Assembly: GCA_919902965.1 (NCBI GenBank) | Contig: CAKKSJ010000360.1 | Span: 1 to 18,531, forward strand | From: Burkholderiales bacterium | Lineage (GTDB): Bacteria > Pseudomonadota > Gammaproteobacteria > Burkholderiales > SG8-39 | Reading direction: 5' to 3' | DNA: 18,531 nt | Part shown: positions 1-7,342 of the stretch, in pieces | How the letters are laid out: the number at the start of each line of letters is the position of its first letter | Numbering within the stretch: the first letter of the stretch is position 1 | Notes under the pieces: model-generated | Told to the model about the DNA's origin: nothing | The model's input: only the letters and a program-made list of their open reading frames with translations | Database searches by the model: none | Translations under genes and position numbers: made by a program

Positions 1-50
1 TCCGGCTAAGTTAACAGCCCCATCCATAAAATATTGAATGTCAACAGGCC

Positions 51-66
51 CTAGTACTCTAGTACA
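51..66. repeat. Two tandem copies of an 8-base unit (CTAGTACT / CTAGTACA)
   Basis: Seven of eight bases are identical in two head-to-tail copies. The unit contains the self-complementary words CTAG and AGTACT. CTAG is usually rare in proteobacterial DNA, so two copies side by side are mildly unusual. It could be a protein-binding site or a chance repeat. No function can be assigned. Confidence 0.35.
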
Positions 67-142
67 AAAGCGGCCGCCGTTATCTTAGCCTCTGGGCAAG
101 ATCGAATTTGGAATACACCGCCAAATTCTCCAACTACGACCT

Positions 143-161
143 CCGGTGCAAGAGGCACTGG
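143..161. promoter_or_regulatory. Inverted repeat, candidate operator
   Basis: CCGGTGC and GCACTGG form 7-base arms (one G-T mismatch) around a 5-base spacer. The repeat ends about 15 bases before a TTGACA hexamer, the position expected for a regulator-binding site. No regulator gene is in the window, so the binding protein is unknown. It could also act as a short RNA hairpin if transcription starts further upstream. Confidence 0.35.
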
Positions 162-175
162 CCCAATACACAGAC

Positions 176-204
176 TTGACATACGGAGTAGTTAGTGGAA
201 ACAT
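176..204 (+). promoter_or_regulatory. Possible sigma-70 promoter for the BKACE operon
   Basis: A perfect -35 hexamer TTGACA lies at 176-181. With a 17-base spacer the -10 position reads AAACAT, matching TATAAT at only three of six bases. A start near 211 would give a leader of roughly 55 bases before the ATG at 266. The -35 is good and the -10 is poor, so this is a tentative call and may need an activator. Confidence 0.35.
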
Positions 205-265
205 GCAAAAGCGAGATAAATAGTTTCATTTTTTGACTTGTTTATCATTGATTGAGGAGGCAATT

Positions 266-1291
266 ATGGCAAGGCCCGCGGATCTCGAACTGGTTTCGGA
301 GTTCACTCCTGAGCGGGTGGCGAAGCACTTCCCCATCGACAAGGAAGAGCGGATCCTGACCCTTGATCGCCCGGTCATCATCGAAAGTGCTTGCCCGGGA
401 TGGCAGATTGGCGGCAAACGTTTCCCCGCAGTGCCGTGCAGCATTGAGGACCAGGTACAGGAAACAGTGGATTCGATTCGCGCCGGTGCCGTCGCCGTGC
501 ACATGCACCCGCGCGACCCAAAAACCTGTAACGCACAGGCGAACCCGAAACTGTTGGCGCGCATACTTGAGGAAGTATTCCAACGGACCGGCGATTTCGT
601 CACTCTGTCGCATACCTGGGCCGCCAAGGAGGAAGTCGACTATATCTCTGAGACAGCGGAACTGCTAGAACTCGGACAGGGCAACAAATACTGTCAGGGC
701 TCGGTAGTACTGCGCACCGGCCACGTCAGCGCGACCGGCACTTTCCATCCGCGCCAGAACGTCATCGACGGGGTGAAATGGCTTGAAGAACACGACATCA
801 AACCGATCTTCCAGCTCTACGACACGTACGTGCTGCGCGATTTCAAGGAAAAGATCCTCGATCCGGGGATTGCCACGCAGCGCCCGTTCGTCTTCAACAT
901 GCACCTAGGCAAGCACCACTCCCACTCGATTCACAAAGACCCGTGGTCGTTCCTGCAGCTGGTGACTAACTACAACATGATCCTGGACACGATCGGCCAC
1001 GATTCGATCGTCGGCGTCTATCCGGGCGGGCGCAATTGGCTTCCAGTGCTCGTATTCGGCCTGCTCCTCGGCGCACCACTGGTGCGCGTCGGAATCGAGG
1101 ATTGCTACTGGATCTATCCGCACAAGGACGAGATCATCAAGAAGAACTCCGACATGGTCGTGCTGGTTCGCGAAATCGCGGAGCGGCTCGGCCGCAGGGT
1201 GGTGACCGATCCGATGGAGGCTCGCGACATTCTGGGCCTTCGTTTTACGTCACCAGGCGTCGCTAATGTACCCGCAGCGGCAGCCGGGTAA
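266..1291 (+). CDS. Beta-keto acid cleavage enzyme (BKACE, DUF849 family)
   Basis: 341 residues. BKACE enzymes condense a beta-keto acid with acetyl-CoA and release acetoacetate plus a new CoA thioester, using a Zn ion in a TIM barrel. Family hallmarks visible here are the metal-binding HMHPRD segment (residues 79-84, His79 and His81) after an SIRAGAVAV strand, the GVYPGGRNW segment near 250-258, and VRVGIED near 273-279 whose Glu278 matches the third Zn ligand of the 3-keto-5-aminohexanoate cleavage enzyme. The start is the ATG at 266, which has GAGGAGG five bases upstream; an in-frame codon at 233 lacks such a site. The segment after the second strand reads LSHTW where I recall many family members having a TTG-type motif, so this may be a divergent subfamily. 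The substrate cannot be predicted. It is the first gene of the + strand cluster and lies 66 bases before tctB. Confidence 0.85.
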   Translation: MARPADLELVSEFTPERVAKHFPIDKEERILTLDRPVIIESACPGWQIGGKRFPAVPCSIEDQVQETVDSIRAGAVAVHMHPRDPKTCNAQANPKLLARILEEVFQRTGDFVTLSHTWAAKEEVDYISETAELLELGQGNKYCQGSVVLRTGHVSATGTFHPRQNVIDGVKWLEEHDIKPIFQLYDTYVLRDFKEKILDPGIATQRPFVFNMHLGKHHSHSIHKDPWSFLQLVTNYNMILDTIGHDSIVGVYPGGRNWLPVLVFGLLLGAPLVRVGIEDCYWIYPHKDEIIKKNSDMVVLVREIAERLGRRVVTDPMEARDILGLRFTSPGVANVPAAAAG

Positions 1292-1357
1292 GCGCCTGCC
1301 GGCGGGTCCGCGACTGCTCCGGCCCGCCCGCCGCGACATAAAGTAAGGCCGCAGATC

Positions 1358-1810
1358 GTGCTTAGAATCCGCAGCATAAAGGACGCCGGCGCCGGCCTTA
1401 TGTTTGCCGCCTTCGGCACCTACACCGTCACCGTGGCCGCCCTGCGCTACCCGATCGGTAGCGCGTTCCAAATGGGGCCGGGGTTCTTCCCGCTGATCGT
1501 AGGCACGGTCCTGATACTGTTCGGCGCCATCCTGATGGGCCGCTCCGTCGTCACGGAGGGGGACGCGATTCCCCGCTTCCGGATCAGGCCGCTGATAGGA
1601 ATCCTGATCGCCGTCCTGGCGTTCGCGGCGACGATCGAATGGTGCGGCATCGTCGTCGCGTCCTGCGCCCTGGTCATGCTGTGCCGGGCCGGCGGGTGGA
1701 GCTTTTCGTGGCGCGAAAGCCTAGTGCTCAGTGTGGCCTTAACGGCCCTTTCGGTCGGGGTCTTCGTCTTTGGCCTTTCCATGCAGTTCCACCTGTGGCC
1801 GCAATTATGA
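1358..1810 (+). CDS. tctB: Tripartite tricarboxylate transporter, small membrane subunit TctB
   Basis: 150 residues, starting at GTG. TctB is the small integral membrane partner of TctA in periplasmic-binding-protein-dependent, ion-driven carboxylate uptake. The chain shows the usual four hydrophobic segments (about residues 11-29, 43-62, 78-105 and 121-141). The MGPGFFPLIVG segment near residues 39-49 is the conserved TctB feature between helices 1 and 2. Its stop codon overlaps the tctA start (ATGA), which indicates translational coupling. GTG is taken as start because it gives a normal-length TctB with the full first helix. Assignment also rests on the adjacent tctA and tctC genes. Confidence 0.85.
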   Translation: MLRIRSIKDAGAGLMFAAFGTYTVTVAALRYPIGSAFQMGPGFFPLIVGTVLILFGAILMGRSVVTEGDAIPRFRIRPLIGILIAVLAFAATIEWCGIVVASCALVMLCRAGGWSFSWRESLVLSVALTALSVGVFVFGLSMQFHLWPQL

Positions 1811-3315
1811 TGGATCTCCTGCAGAACCTCACCCTCGGTTTCAGCGTCGCCTTGACGCCGATCAACCTCCTCTATTGTTTGGTCGGCGTAACACTCGGCA
1901 CGTTCATCGGCGTGCTGCCGGGCGTGGGGCCGCTGGCCGGCGTGGCGATGCTGTTGCCGACGACCTACGTGCTGCCGCCCGCGGCGGCCGTGATCATGCT
2001 TGCCGGCATCTTCTACGGCGCCCAGTACGGCGGCTCCACGACCTCGATCCTCGTCAACATGCCGGGCGACGCCTCGGCAGTGGTGACGTGCATCGACGGT
2101 CACGAGATGGCGCGCCAGGGGCGCGCCGGCCCGGCGCTCGCGATCTCGGCGATCGGGTCTTTTTTCGCCGGCTGCGTCGCGACCGTGGTTATCGCCGTGT
2201 TCGCCCCGCTCCTGACGGAGATCGCCCTCAAGTTCGGTCCGACCGAATATTTCGCGCTAGTGACACTGGGCCTGGTGACAGCGTCGACGCTGTCGCACGG
2301 GTCCATTGTCAACGCGCTGGCGATGGTGGCCGTCGGCCTGCTGCTCGGAATCGTCGGGACCGACGTGCAGACGAGCACCTTGCGGTTTACCTTCGGCTTC
2401 CCCGATCTGGGTGACGGTGTCAACCTGGTCGCGGTCGCCATCGGCCTGTTCGGCTTTTCCCACGTCATCGCCAATCTGGATTCCACGAACCCGCGGGAAC
2501 TGCATCAGTCCGAGGTCAAGCGACTGATGCCCTCGAAGGCGGATCTGAAGGCATCGTGGAAGCCGATCATCCGCGGCACCGGCATTGGGTCCCTGCTCGG
2601 CGTCCTGCCGGGTGGCGGCGCGGTGTTGGGCTCATTCGTCTCCTACATGGTCGAGAAGCGGGTTTCCCGGACACCGGAACGGTTTGGCCACGGCGCCATC
2701 GAAGGCGTCGCCGGCCCCGAATCAGCCAACAACGCGGCGTCGCAGACGTCCTTTATTCCGTTGTTGACGTTGGGCATTCCGCCGAACCCGGTAATCGCGC
2801 TGATCGGCGGCGCAATGATGATTCAAGGCATCGCGCCAGGCCCGGAGGTGATCACCCGCCAGCCAGAATTCTTCTGGGCGATCGTCGCGAGCATGTGGCT
2901 CGGCAACATGATGCTGCTGGTCCTGAACCTGCCGCTGATCGGAATCTGGGTCAGGATGCTGCGGATTCCCTACGGCTTCCTTTATCCGGCCATAGTCTTG
3001 TTTTCGTGCATTGGGATCTATTCGGTCAACAATAGCGCGTTCGACGTGATGACGGCGGCGGTCTTCAGCCTGCTCGGCTATGCGTTTCTTAAGCTGGACT
3101 GCCCGCCGGGTCCGCTGCTGCTGGGCTTCGTGCTGGGACCGATGATGGAGGAGAACTTGCGGCGCGCAATGTTGCTGTCGCATGGGGATCCGACCGTTTT
3201 CTTCAGGCGCCCGATCAGCGCGGTGCTGCTGCTAGCGGCAGCCACCCTCGTCATCGTCGCGGTCGCGCCGTCGATCCGCCGCAAGCGCCAAGAAGTTTTT
3301 GTAGACTTAGACTAA
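1807..3315 (+). CDS. tctA: Tripartite tricarboxylate transporter, large membrane subunit TctA
   Basis: 502 residues, the usual TctA length. It forms the main permease of the Tct system and carries carboxylates delivered by the periplasmic receptor. About twelve hydrophobic segments are visible. The two signature glycine-proline motifs are present: GTFIGVLPGVGPLAG at residues 31-45 and its repeat GTGIGSLLGVLPGGG at 257-271, as expected for the family's internal duplication. GAQYGGSTTSIL (about 70-81) is also typical. The start is ATG 1807 (followed directly by a second ATG at 1810), overlapping the tctB stop by four bases. The frame stays open far upstream but that part is the shadow of tctB. 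Gene order tctB-tctA-tctC differs from the tctC-tctB-tctA order of the classical Salmonella locus. Confidence 0.93.
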   Translation: MMDLLQNLTLGFSVALTPINLLYCLVGVTLGTFIGVLPGVGPLAGVAMLLPTTYVLPPAAAVIMLAGIFYGAQYGGSTTSILVNMPGDASAVVTCIDGHEMARQGRAGPALAISAIGSFFAGCVATVVIAVFAPLLTEIALKFGPTEYFALVTLGLVTASTLSHGSIVNALAMVAVGLLLGIVGTDVQTSTLRFTFGFPDLGDGVNLVAVAIGLFGFSHVIANLDSTNPRELHQSEVKRLMPSKADLKASWKPIIRGTGIGSLLGVLPGGGAVLGSFVSYMVEKRVSRTPERFGHGAIEGVAGPESANNAASQTSFIPLLTLGIPPNPVIALIGGAMMIQGIAPGPEVITRQPEFFWAIVASMWLGNMMLLVLNLPLIGIWVRMLRIPYGFLYPAIVLFSCIGIYSVNNSAFDVMTAAVFSLLGYAFLKLDCPPGPLLLGFVLGPMMEENLRRAMLLSHGDPTVFFRRPISAVLLLAAATLVIVAVAPSIRRKRQEVFVDLD

Positions 3316-3326
3316 AGGACCATGTA

Positions 3327-3392
3327 GTGAGCAAAGAAACGGCCGTCGGAATCCCCAACGCATCGGCACCCGAGGCACCGGCATTAACTTAA
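3327..3392 (+). CDS. Possible 21-codon small ORF between tctA and tctC
   Basis: A GTG-started frame encodes 21 residues (start MSKETAVGIPN, end APEAPALT) and ends in TAA. AAAGGA at 3314-3319 lies seven bases before the GTG, a reasonable ribosome site. Its stop codon TAA runs into the AAGGAG ribosome site of tctC, so translation could couple tctA to tctC. The peptide is rich in Ala and Pro and has no transmembrane stretch. It could be a genuine leader peptide, the remnant start of a lost gene, or chance. I do not recognise it. Confidence 0.3.
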   Translation: MSKETAVGIPNASAPEAPALT

Positions 3393-3402
3393 GGAGATGA
3401 TA

Positions 3403-4374
3403 ATGAAGATATTAGGAACATTCATCGCGATCGCAATTGCATTGACGGGGATCGTCGCACCCGCCGCGGCGGCTGATTACCCGACTGGTCCGATCAAGAT
3501 CGTCGTCCCCTATCCCGCCGGCGGGACGGCCGACATCTTCGCCCGGATTATAGGCGCCGAGCTAAGCAAGGCGTTTCACCATCCGGTGTTCGTCGATGAC
3601 CGTGCAGGCGCCGGCGGCAACATCGGTTCCGACATCGTCGCCAAGGCGGCGCCCAACGGCCACACGCTGCTGCTGGGCTCGTCGGGGTCGAACGCCGTCA
3701 ACCCGTCGCTCTTCAAACAGATGCCGTACAACGCGTGGACGGACCTGGTGCTCGTTGCGCCGGTCGCTTCCGCCATCAACGTGCTGGTGGTGGGGGCCGG
3801 CCATAAAGCCAAGTCGGTCGCCGACCTGCTGGCGATGGCCAAGGCGAAGCCCGATTCCGTGACCTTCGGATCGTCGGGCAACGGCAGCGTCCTGCACCTG
3901 TCCGGCGTCATGCTCGCCAACATGAGCGGCACCAAGATGATTCATGTGCCCTACAAGGGAACGCCGCCTGCCCTGCTCGACGTGCTGACGAGCCGGGTCG
4001 ACTTCATGTTCGCCAACGCACCGTCGGTGGTTTCCGACATCAAAGCCGGAAAGCTCCGCGCCCTCGCTGTATCCACGAAATACCGGATGAAGGAACTCCC
4101 GGATGTGCCAACCCTGGATGAAAGCGGAATGAAGGGGTACGACCTCAGTTCGTGGTGGGCCGTGTTCGCGCCGGCGAAGACGCCGCCCGCGATCGTCGAG
4201 AAACTGAACGCGGCGATTCGCAAGACCCTCAACGAACCGGCCATCGAGGCGCGGTTCGAGTCTATGGGCTCGAAACCCTTGATAATGGGCGCGGAGGAAT
4301 CGCAGAAGTTCTTCCTTTCCGAACTCAAGTTGTGGGGTGACCTCGTCAAAGCGTCCGGCGCCACAGTTAACTAG
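3403..4374 (+). CDS. tctC: Bug/TctC-family periplasmic carboxylate-binding protein
   Basis: 323 residues. This is the extracytoplasmic receptor that captures an organic acid and hands it to TctAB. A signal peptide is clear: Lys3, a hydrophobic core at about residues 5-18 and an Ala-rich cleavage site before Asp25 (AAA/DYP). The mature protein begins with the family pattern IKIVVPYPAGGTADIFAR, then AGAGGNIGSDIVAKAAPNGHTLL, which together form the carboxylate-binding loops. Other Bug landmarks are VPYKGTPPALLDVLTSRVDF and LRALAVSTKYR. ATG 3403 is preferred over the in-frame ATG at 3397 because AAGGAG (3391-3396) would touch the earlier codon but sits six bases from 3403. The ligand cannot be deduced: the family binds citrate, other di- and tricarboxylates, nicotinate and amino acids. 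Confidence 0.92.
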   Translation: MKILGTFIAIAIALTGIVAPAAAADYPTGPIKIVVPYPAGGTADIFARIIGAELSKAFHHPVFVDDRAGAGGNIGSDIVAKAAPNGHTLLLGSSGSNAVNPSLFKQMPYNAWTDLVLVAPVASAINVLVVGAGHKAKSVADLLAMAKAKPDSVTFGSSGNGSVLHLSGVMLANMSGTKMIHVPYKGTPPALLDVLTSRVDFMFANAPSVVSDIKAGKLRALAVSTKYRMKELPDVPTLDESGMKGYDLSSWWAVFAPAKTPPAIVEKLNAAIRKTLNEPAIEARFESMGSKPLIMGAEESQKFFLSELKLWGDLVKASGATVN

Positions 4375-4416
4375 CACGACACCGGAACTCGGCACTTTCC
4401 ACGGATGCGGGGGCTG

Positions 4417-4453
4417 GCGTTGCCACCGCGGTCCGGGAATTTGTGTGCAACGC
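4417..4453 (+). promoter_or_regulatory. Perfect 7-base inverted repeat between tctC and the E1 alpha gene
   Basis: GCGTTGC (4417-4423) and GCAACGC (4447-4453) are exact reverse complements separated by 23 bases. No T-tract follows, so it is not a standard intrinsic terminator. Stem-loops placed directly after a binding-protein gene often protect the upstream message and lower expression of downstream genes. That role is inferred here from position only. Confidence 0.4.
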
Positions 4454-4483
4454 AGGAAGCGAAAAGAAAGGAGAGGATGCAAT

Positions 4484-5461
4484 ATGCAACAGGACCTGAA
4501 ACTCCAACTGTTGGAGAAACTGGTGCTGGTACGGGAATTCGAGCTTGCCTGCGAACGGTGGTGGAAAGGCGGCACCCATCTGGTCGGCGAGTTCCATCTC
4601 AGTCTCGGTCAAGAGGCGTTCGCGGTGGGAACCTGCGCCGCCGCGCCCAAGGGCGACCTGATTTGTCCATCTATCCGCGGCATGGGTGTTTACCTCTATC
4701 GCGGAACACCGCTGACGAAGCTGATCGCGTCCTTCCTCGAACGCGAGGGCAGCATTAGCGAGGGGCGCTGGGCGCACTGGCACTCGCCAGTAATGGAGCT
4801 CGGGATACTGCCGCAGACCGGCATGCTCGGGGCCGGGCTGGTAATCGCCAACGGCTTCGCGCTGGCTCAGAAGATCCGCAAGACCGGCAAGGTCGTCGTA
4901 GCGATGCTGGGCGACGGAACGACCAACACTGGGAATTTCCACGAGGGCATAAATTTCGCGGCCGTTCAGGATCTGCCGATCGTCATCGTGATCGAGAACA
5001 ACCAGTATGCGGTTTCGAGCCCGATCACCGCCATGGCGCGGGTTGAAAACCTTTCCGAACGAGCGAAGTCATACGGCATCCCGGGGGAGACGGTCGACGG
5101 AACCGATGTGATCGCAGTCCACGACGCTGTGGCGAAAGCGATCGCGCGAGCGCGCGCCGGCCAGGGCGCCTCGCTTCTCGAGCTGAAGGCCTACCGCTGG
5201 GGCGGTCAGACCCTAAAGGATGCCGACATGAATCGGCCGCCGGAGGAGAAGGCTGCGGCCCGACAAAAATGTCCGATCGCACGGTTGAAGGCAGCCCTGG
5301 TCGACGAAAAGGCAATCCGCGCCGAGGAATTCGACGCCATGGTCGAGCGGACACGGGAAATGATCGAAGCCGCAGCGGCAGAGGTGCGAGCCCGGCCGGA
5401 ACTTCGTGTCGGAACGGCGGCGGAGACACTTCGTAAGTATCCCGCCTACGCGGGAAACTGA
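4484..5461 (+). CDS. Thiamine-diphosphate 2-oxoacid dehydrogenase-type E1 component, alpha subunit
   Basis: 325 residues, the length of pyruvate/acetoin dehydrogenase E1 alpha. The subunit binds thiamine diphosphate and Mg and decarboxylates a 2-oxo acid or cleaves an acyloin together with E1 beta. The cofactor motif GDGTTNTG starts at residue 143 and runs to the paired Asn of ENNQYAVS (Asn172-Asn173), with NFHEGINFAAVQDLPIVIVI between them. The loop that normally reads like GRGGSMH is GRWAHWHSP here (about 94-102), and the usual YRDHG-like segment is IRGMGVYLYRG, so the active site is unusual. The start has AAAGGAGAGG seven bases upstream; the frame extends further upstream but without a ribosome site. 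No E2 or E3 gene follows; E1 beta lies 26 bases downstream. Confidence 0.85.
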   Translation: MQQDLKLQLLEKLVLVREFELACERWWKGGTHLVGEFHLSLGQEAFAVGTCAAAPKGDLICPSIRGMGVYLYRGTPLTKLIASFLEREGSISEGRWAHWHSPVMELGILPQTGMLGAGLVIANGFALAQKIRKTGKVVVAMLGDGTTNTGNFHEGINFAAVQDLPIVIVIENNQYAVSSPITAMARVENLSERAKSYGIPGETVDGTDVIAVHDAVAKAIARARAGQGASLLELKAYRWGGQTLKDADMNRPPEEKAAARQKCPIARLKAALVDEKAIRAEEFDAMVERTREMIEAAAAEVRARPELRVGTAAETLRKYPAYAGN

Positions 5462-5487
5462 AAAAAACCAAAGGACGACAGTCAGCT

Positions 5488-6474
5488 ATGCAAACGGTAA
5501 ACATGACCTTTCGCGAAGCCATCAACACCGCCCTCCAAGAGGAGATGGAACGCGATCCCAGCGTAATCCTGCTTGGCGAAGACGTCGGCCGTCACGGCGG
5601 CGCGCGCGGGGTAACCAAGGGACTGTGGCAGAAGTTCGGCTCGACGCGGGTCATCGACACTCCAATCTCCGAACTGGCCATTTCCGGAGCCAGTTGCGGC
5701 GCCGCGTTAGGCGGACTTCGGCCGGTGGCCGAGTGCTACATCGGCGACATCATTATCTACATGGCAGATTCGCTGGTCACAAGCAGTGCCAGGATGCACT
5801 TCGCAACCGGCGGCGAGTTGAAAGTGCCCTTGGTCATCCGCGGGGCTGACGGCAGCCGCCCCGACGGCGGTCCTCACCAGGACACGTTCGCCAACTGGTT
5901 CGCCAACGTGCCTGGCCTAAAAGTTGTCATGCCCTCCACGCCCCGCGACGCCAAAGGCCTGATGATTTCGGCCATTCGTGACGACAATCCTGTTGTCTAC
6001 ATGGAACCGATCCGACTCTACGACACAGTCGGGCCGGTGCCGGTCGGGGAGTTCACCGTACCAATCGGCAAAGCCGAGGTTCGCGCCGAGGGATCGGACG
6101 TAACGATTGCCACGATCGGTGGGTGCGTCACGCTCGCTGCCGAGGCGAAAGAGGATTGGGACAAGCGCGGCGTTTCAATCGAAGTACTGGATCTGCGCAG
6201 CCTGCGTCCGCTCGACACCAAATCGATTCACGCCTCCGTCAAGAAAACCGGCCGGCTGATTGTAGTCCACGAGGGATGGACGCACTACGGCATCGGCGCC
6301 GAAGTGATCGCGGCCGCGTCGGAAATGCCCGGTATCACGTGGCGCGCCACGCCGCAGCGGGTCGGCACCCTGGATACGCACCTGCCCGCCAGTATCATCC
6401 TGTCGCGCGCCGTCCTCCCGAACCGCGAACGCCTGGACGCAGCGATCGAACGCGCCATGGCGAAACAGAACTAG
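5488..6474 (+). CDS. Thiamine-diphosphate 2-oxoacid dehydrogenase-type E1 component, beta subunit
   Basis: 328 residues. It partners the preceding gene in an alpha2beta2 E1 enzyme. The N-terminal pyrimidine-binding domain has the family start MTFREAINTALQEEM, LLGEDVGRHGGARGVTKGL, and DTPISELAISG, whose Glu62 is the usual thiamine-activating glutamate. VPGLKVVMPSTPRDAKGL (about 141-158) and the C-terminal transketolase domain (VIDLRSL-like VLDLRSLRPLD, then VVHEGW) are standard. The active-site loop that is usually QHSQ reads GPHQD, keeping His130. The region usually DQIVNQAAK reads DSLVTSSARM. ATG 5488 has AAGGA twelve bases upstream; ATG 5503 is a possible alternative start. It ends ten bases before the SDR gene, which suggests one transcript. 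Confidence 0.87.
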   Translation: MQTVNMTFREAINTALQEEMERDPSVILLGEDVGRHGGARGVTKGLWQKFGSTRVIDTPISELAISGASCGAALGGLRPVAECYIGDIIIYMADSLVTSSARMHFATGGELKVPLVIRGADGSRPDGGPHQDTFANWFANVPGLKVVMPSTPRDAKGLMISAIRDDNPVVYMEPIRLYDTVGPVPVGEFTVPIGKAEVRAEGSDVTIATIGGCVTLAAEAKEDWDKRGVSIEVLDLRSLRPLDTKSIHASVKKTGRLIVVHEGWTHYGIGAEVIAAASEMPGITWRATPQRVGTLDTHLPASIILSRAVLPNRERLDAAIERAMAKQN

Positions 6475-6484
6475 CAACGCCGCG

Positions 6485-7255
6485 ATGAACACCTTGGATG
6501 GCAGGGTAGCCGTCGTGACCGGCGGGTTGAGGGGAATCGGCCGCGCCACGGTGCGGGCGTTGTCGGAGGTGGGGGCGATGGTTACCGTGTTCGACCTAGA
6601 TCCACCCGAGTCTCACACAGTCGCCGCGTTGACTGTCTCGAACCTGACGGTGGCGCAGATCTCCTATCTGCAGGCCGATGTCACCGACCGGCGTCAGGTA
6701 GAGCAGGCGGTGCGTAATGTGCTGGCCGAGTTCGGCCAGATCGACGTTTTGGTGAATAACGTCGGCGTCGGTGCGCCCGCGGTCCCGGTCGACGAGAGCG
6801 AGCCGGACGAATGGGAACAGATAGTCACGCGCAACCTGACCAGCGCCTACTTCTGCGCGCGGGCCGTAACGGGGTCCATGAAGAAGCGTCGCCAGGGCCG
6901 GATCGTTAACGTCTCCTCCCAGGGCGGGCGCAGCAAGAGCGAAATCGGCAATCTTTCCTATGCCAGCGCCAAGGCCGGCATGCTGGGCTTTACGCGTCAG
7001 TTGGCCCAAGAACTGGGTCCGTTCGGTATTGCGGTCAACGCCGTGGCCCCGGGCCTGACACTGACCGAACGTGTCGCAAAGCGGATGGAGGCCATACCCG
7101 CCGCGCGGCGTCAAAGCATGATTGACGCGATTCCCCTGGGGCGGTTCGCCGAACCGGACGAGATCGCCGCGGTCATCCGATTTTTGGCATCCGACGAAGC
7201 GCGCTACGTAACCGGCGCGACGATCGACGTCAATGGTGGACGCTTCATGATGTGA
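6485..7255 (+). CDS. Classical short-chain dehydrogenase/reductase (SDR)
   Basis: 256 residues, the standard length. It should oxidise an alcohol or reduce a ketone with a nicotinamide cofactor. The cofactor motif TGGLRGIG is at residues 12-19, and the acidic Asp37 at the end of the second strand favours NAD over NADP. NNVG at 91-94 replaces the usual NNAG. The catalytic set is Asn117, Ser144/145, Tyr159 and Lys163 (YASAK). The C-terminus (FLASDEARYVTGATIDVNGG) is the usual 3-oxoacyl-ACP-reductase-like ending. The gene starts ten bases after E1 beta and shows no independent promoter. The substrate is unknown; processing of the compound imported by Tct is inferred from context. Confidence 0.88.
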   Translation: MNTLDGRVAVVTGGLRGIGRATVRALSEVGAMVTVFDLDPPESHTVAALTVSNLTVAQISYLQADVTDRRQVEQAVRNVLAEFGQIDVLVNNVGVGAPAVPVDESEPDEWEQIVTRNLTSAYFCARAVTGSMKKRRQGRIVNVSSQGGRSKSEIGNLSYASAKAGMLGFTRQLAQELGPFGIAVNAVAPGLTLTERVAKRMEAIPAARRQSMIDAIPLGRFAEPDEIAAVIRFLASDEARYVTGATIDVNGGRFMM

Positions 7256-7257
7256 GT

Positions 7258-7282
7258 CCGCCGGGCCGACACGCGCCGGCGG
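7258..7282 (+). terminator. Strong GC hairpin after the SDR gene
   Basis: CCGCCGG (7258-7264) and CCGGCGG (7276-7282) pair perfectly around an 11-base loop. The hairpin lies just past the SDR stop codon. A run of five T residues appears at 7294-7298, about twelve bases after the stem, too far for a textbook intrinsic terminator. It may be a partial terminator, a processing or stability element, or a Rho-related pause. The next gene lies 60 bases downstream on the same strand. Confidence 0.4.
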
Positions 7283-7342
7283 GAGTGAACGAATTTTTCG
7301 CTGGCGGGATCGGATGGTCCGCCTGCGCGGAGAAATAGTGCA

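Larger units (their letters stand above)
1..265. other. Intergenic region upstream of the catabolic cluster
   Basis: No open frame with recognisable protein similarity is visible here on either strand. The stretch is clearly more AT-rich than the coding regions that follow. It carries a short tandem repeat, a hairpin-like inverted repeat and a -35-like hexamer, listed separately. It most likely serves as the control region of the BKACE-led operon. The gene to its left lies outside the window. Confidence 0.5.

Noticed and set aside
1447..2103. 218-codon - strand frame opposite tctB and tctA
   Set aside because: Antisense shadow of two membrane protein genes with correct helices and motifs.
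4337..4483. Upstream in-frame extension of E1 alpha overlapping tctC
   Set aside because: It has no ribosome site and no family similarity; AAAGGAGAGG directs the start to 4484.
3562..4575. 337-codon - strand frame opposite tctC
   Set aside because: It is the antisense of a strongly supported binding-protein gene, rich in Arg and His, with no domain seen.
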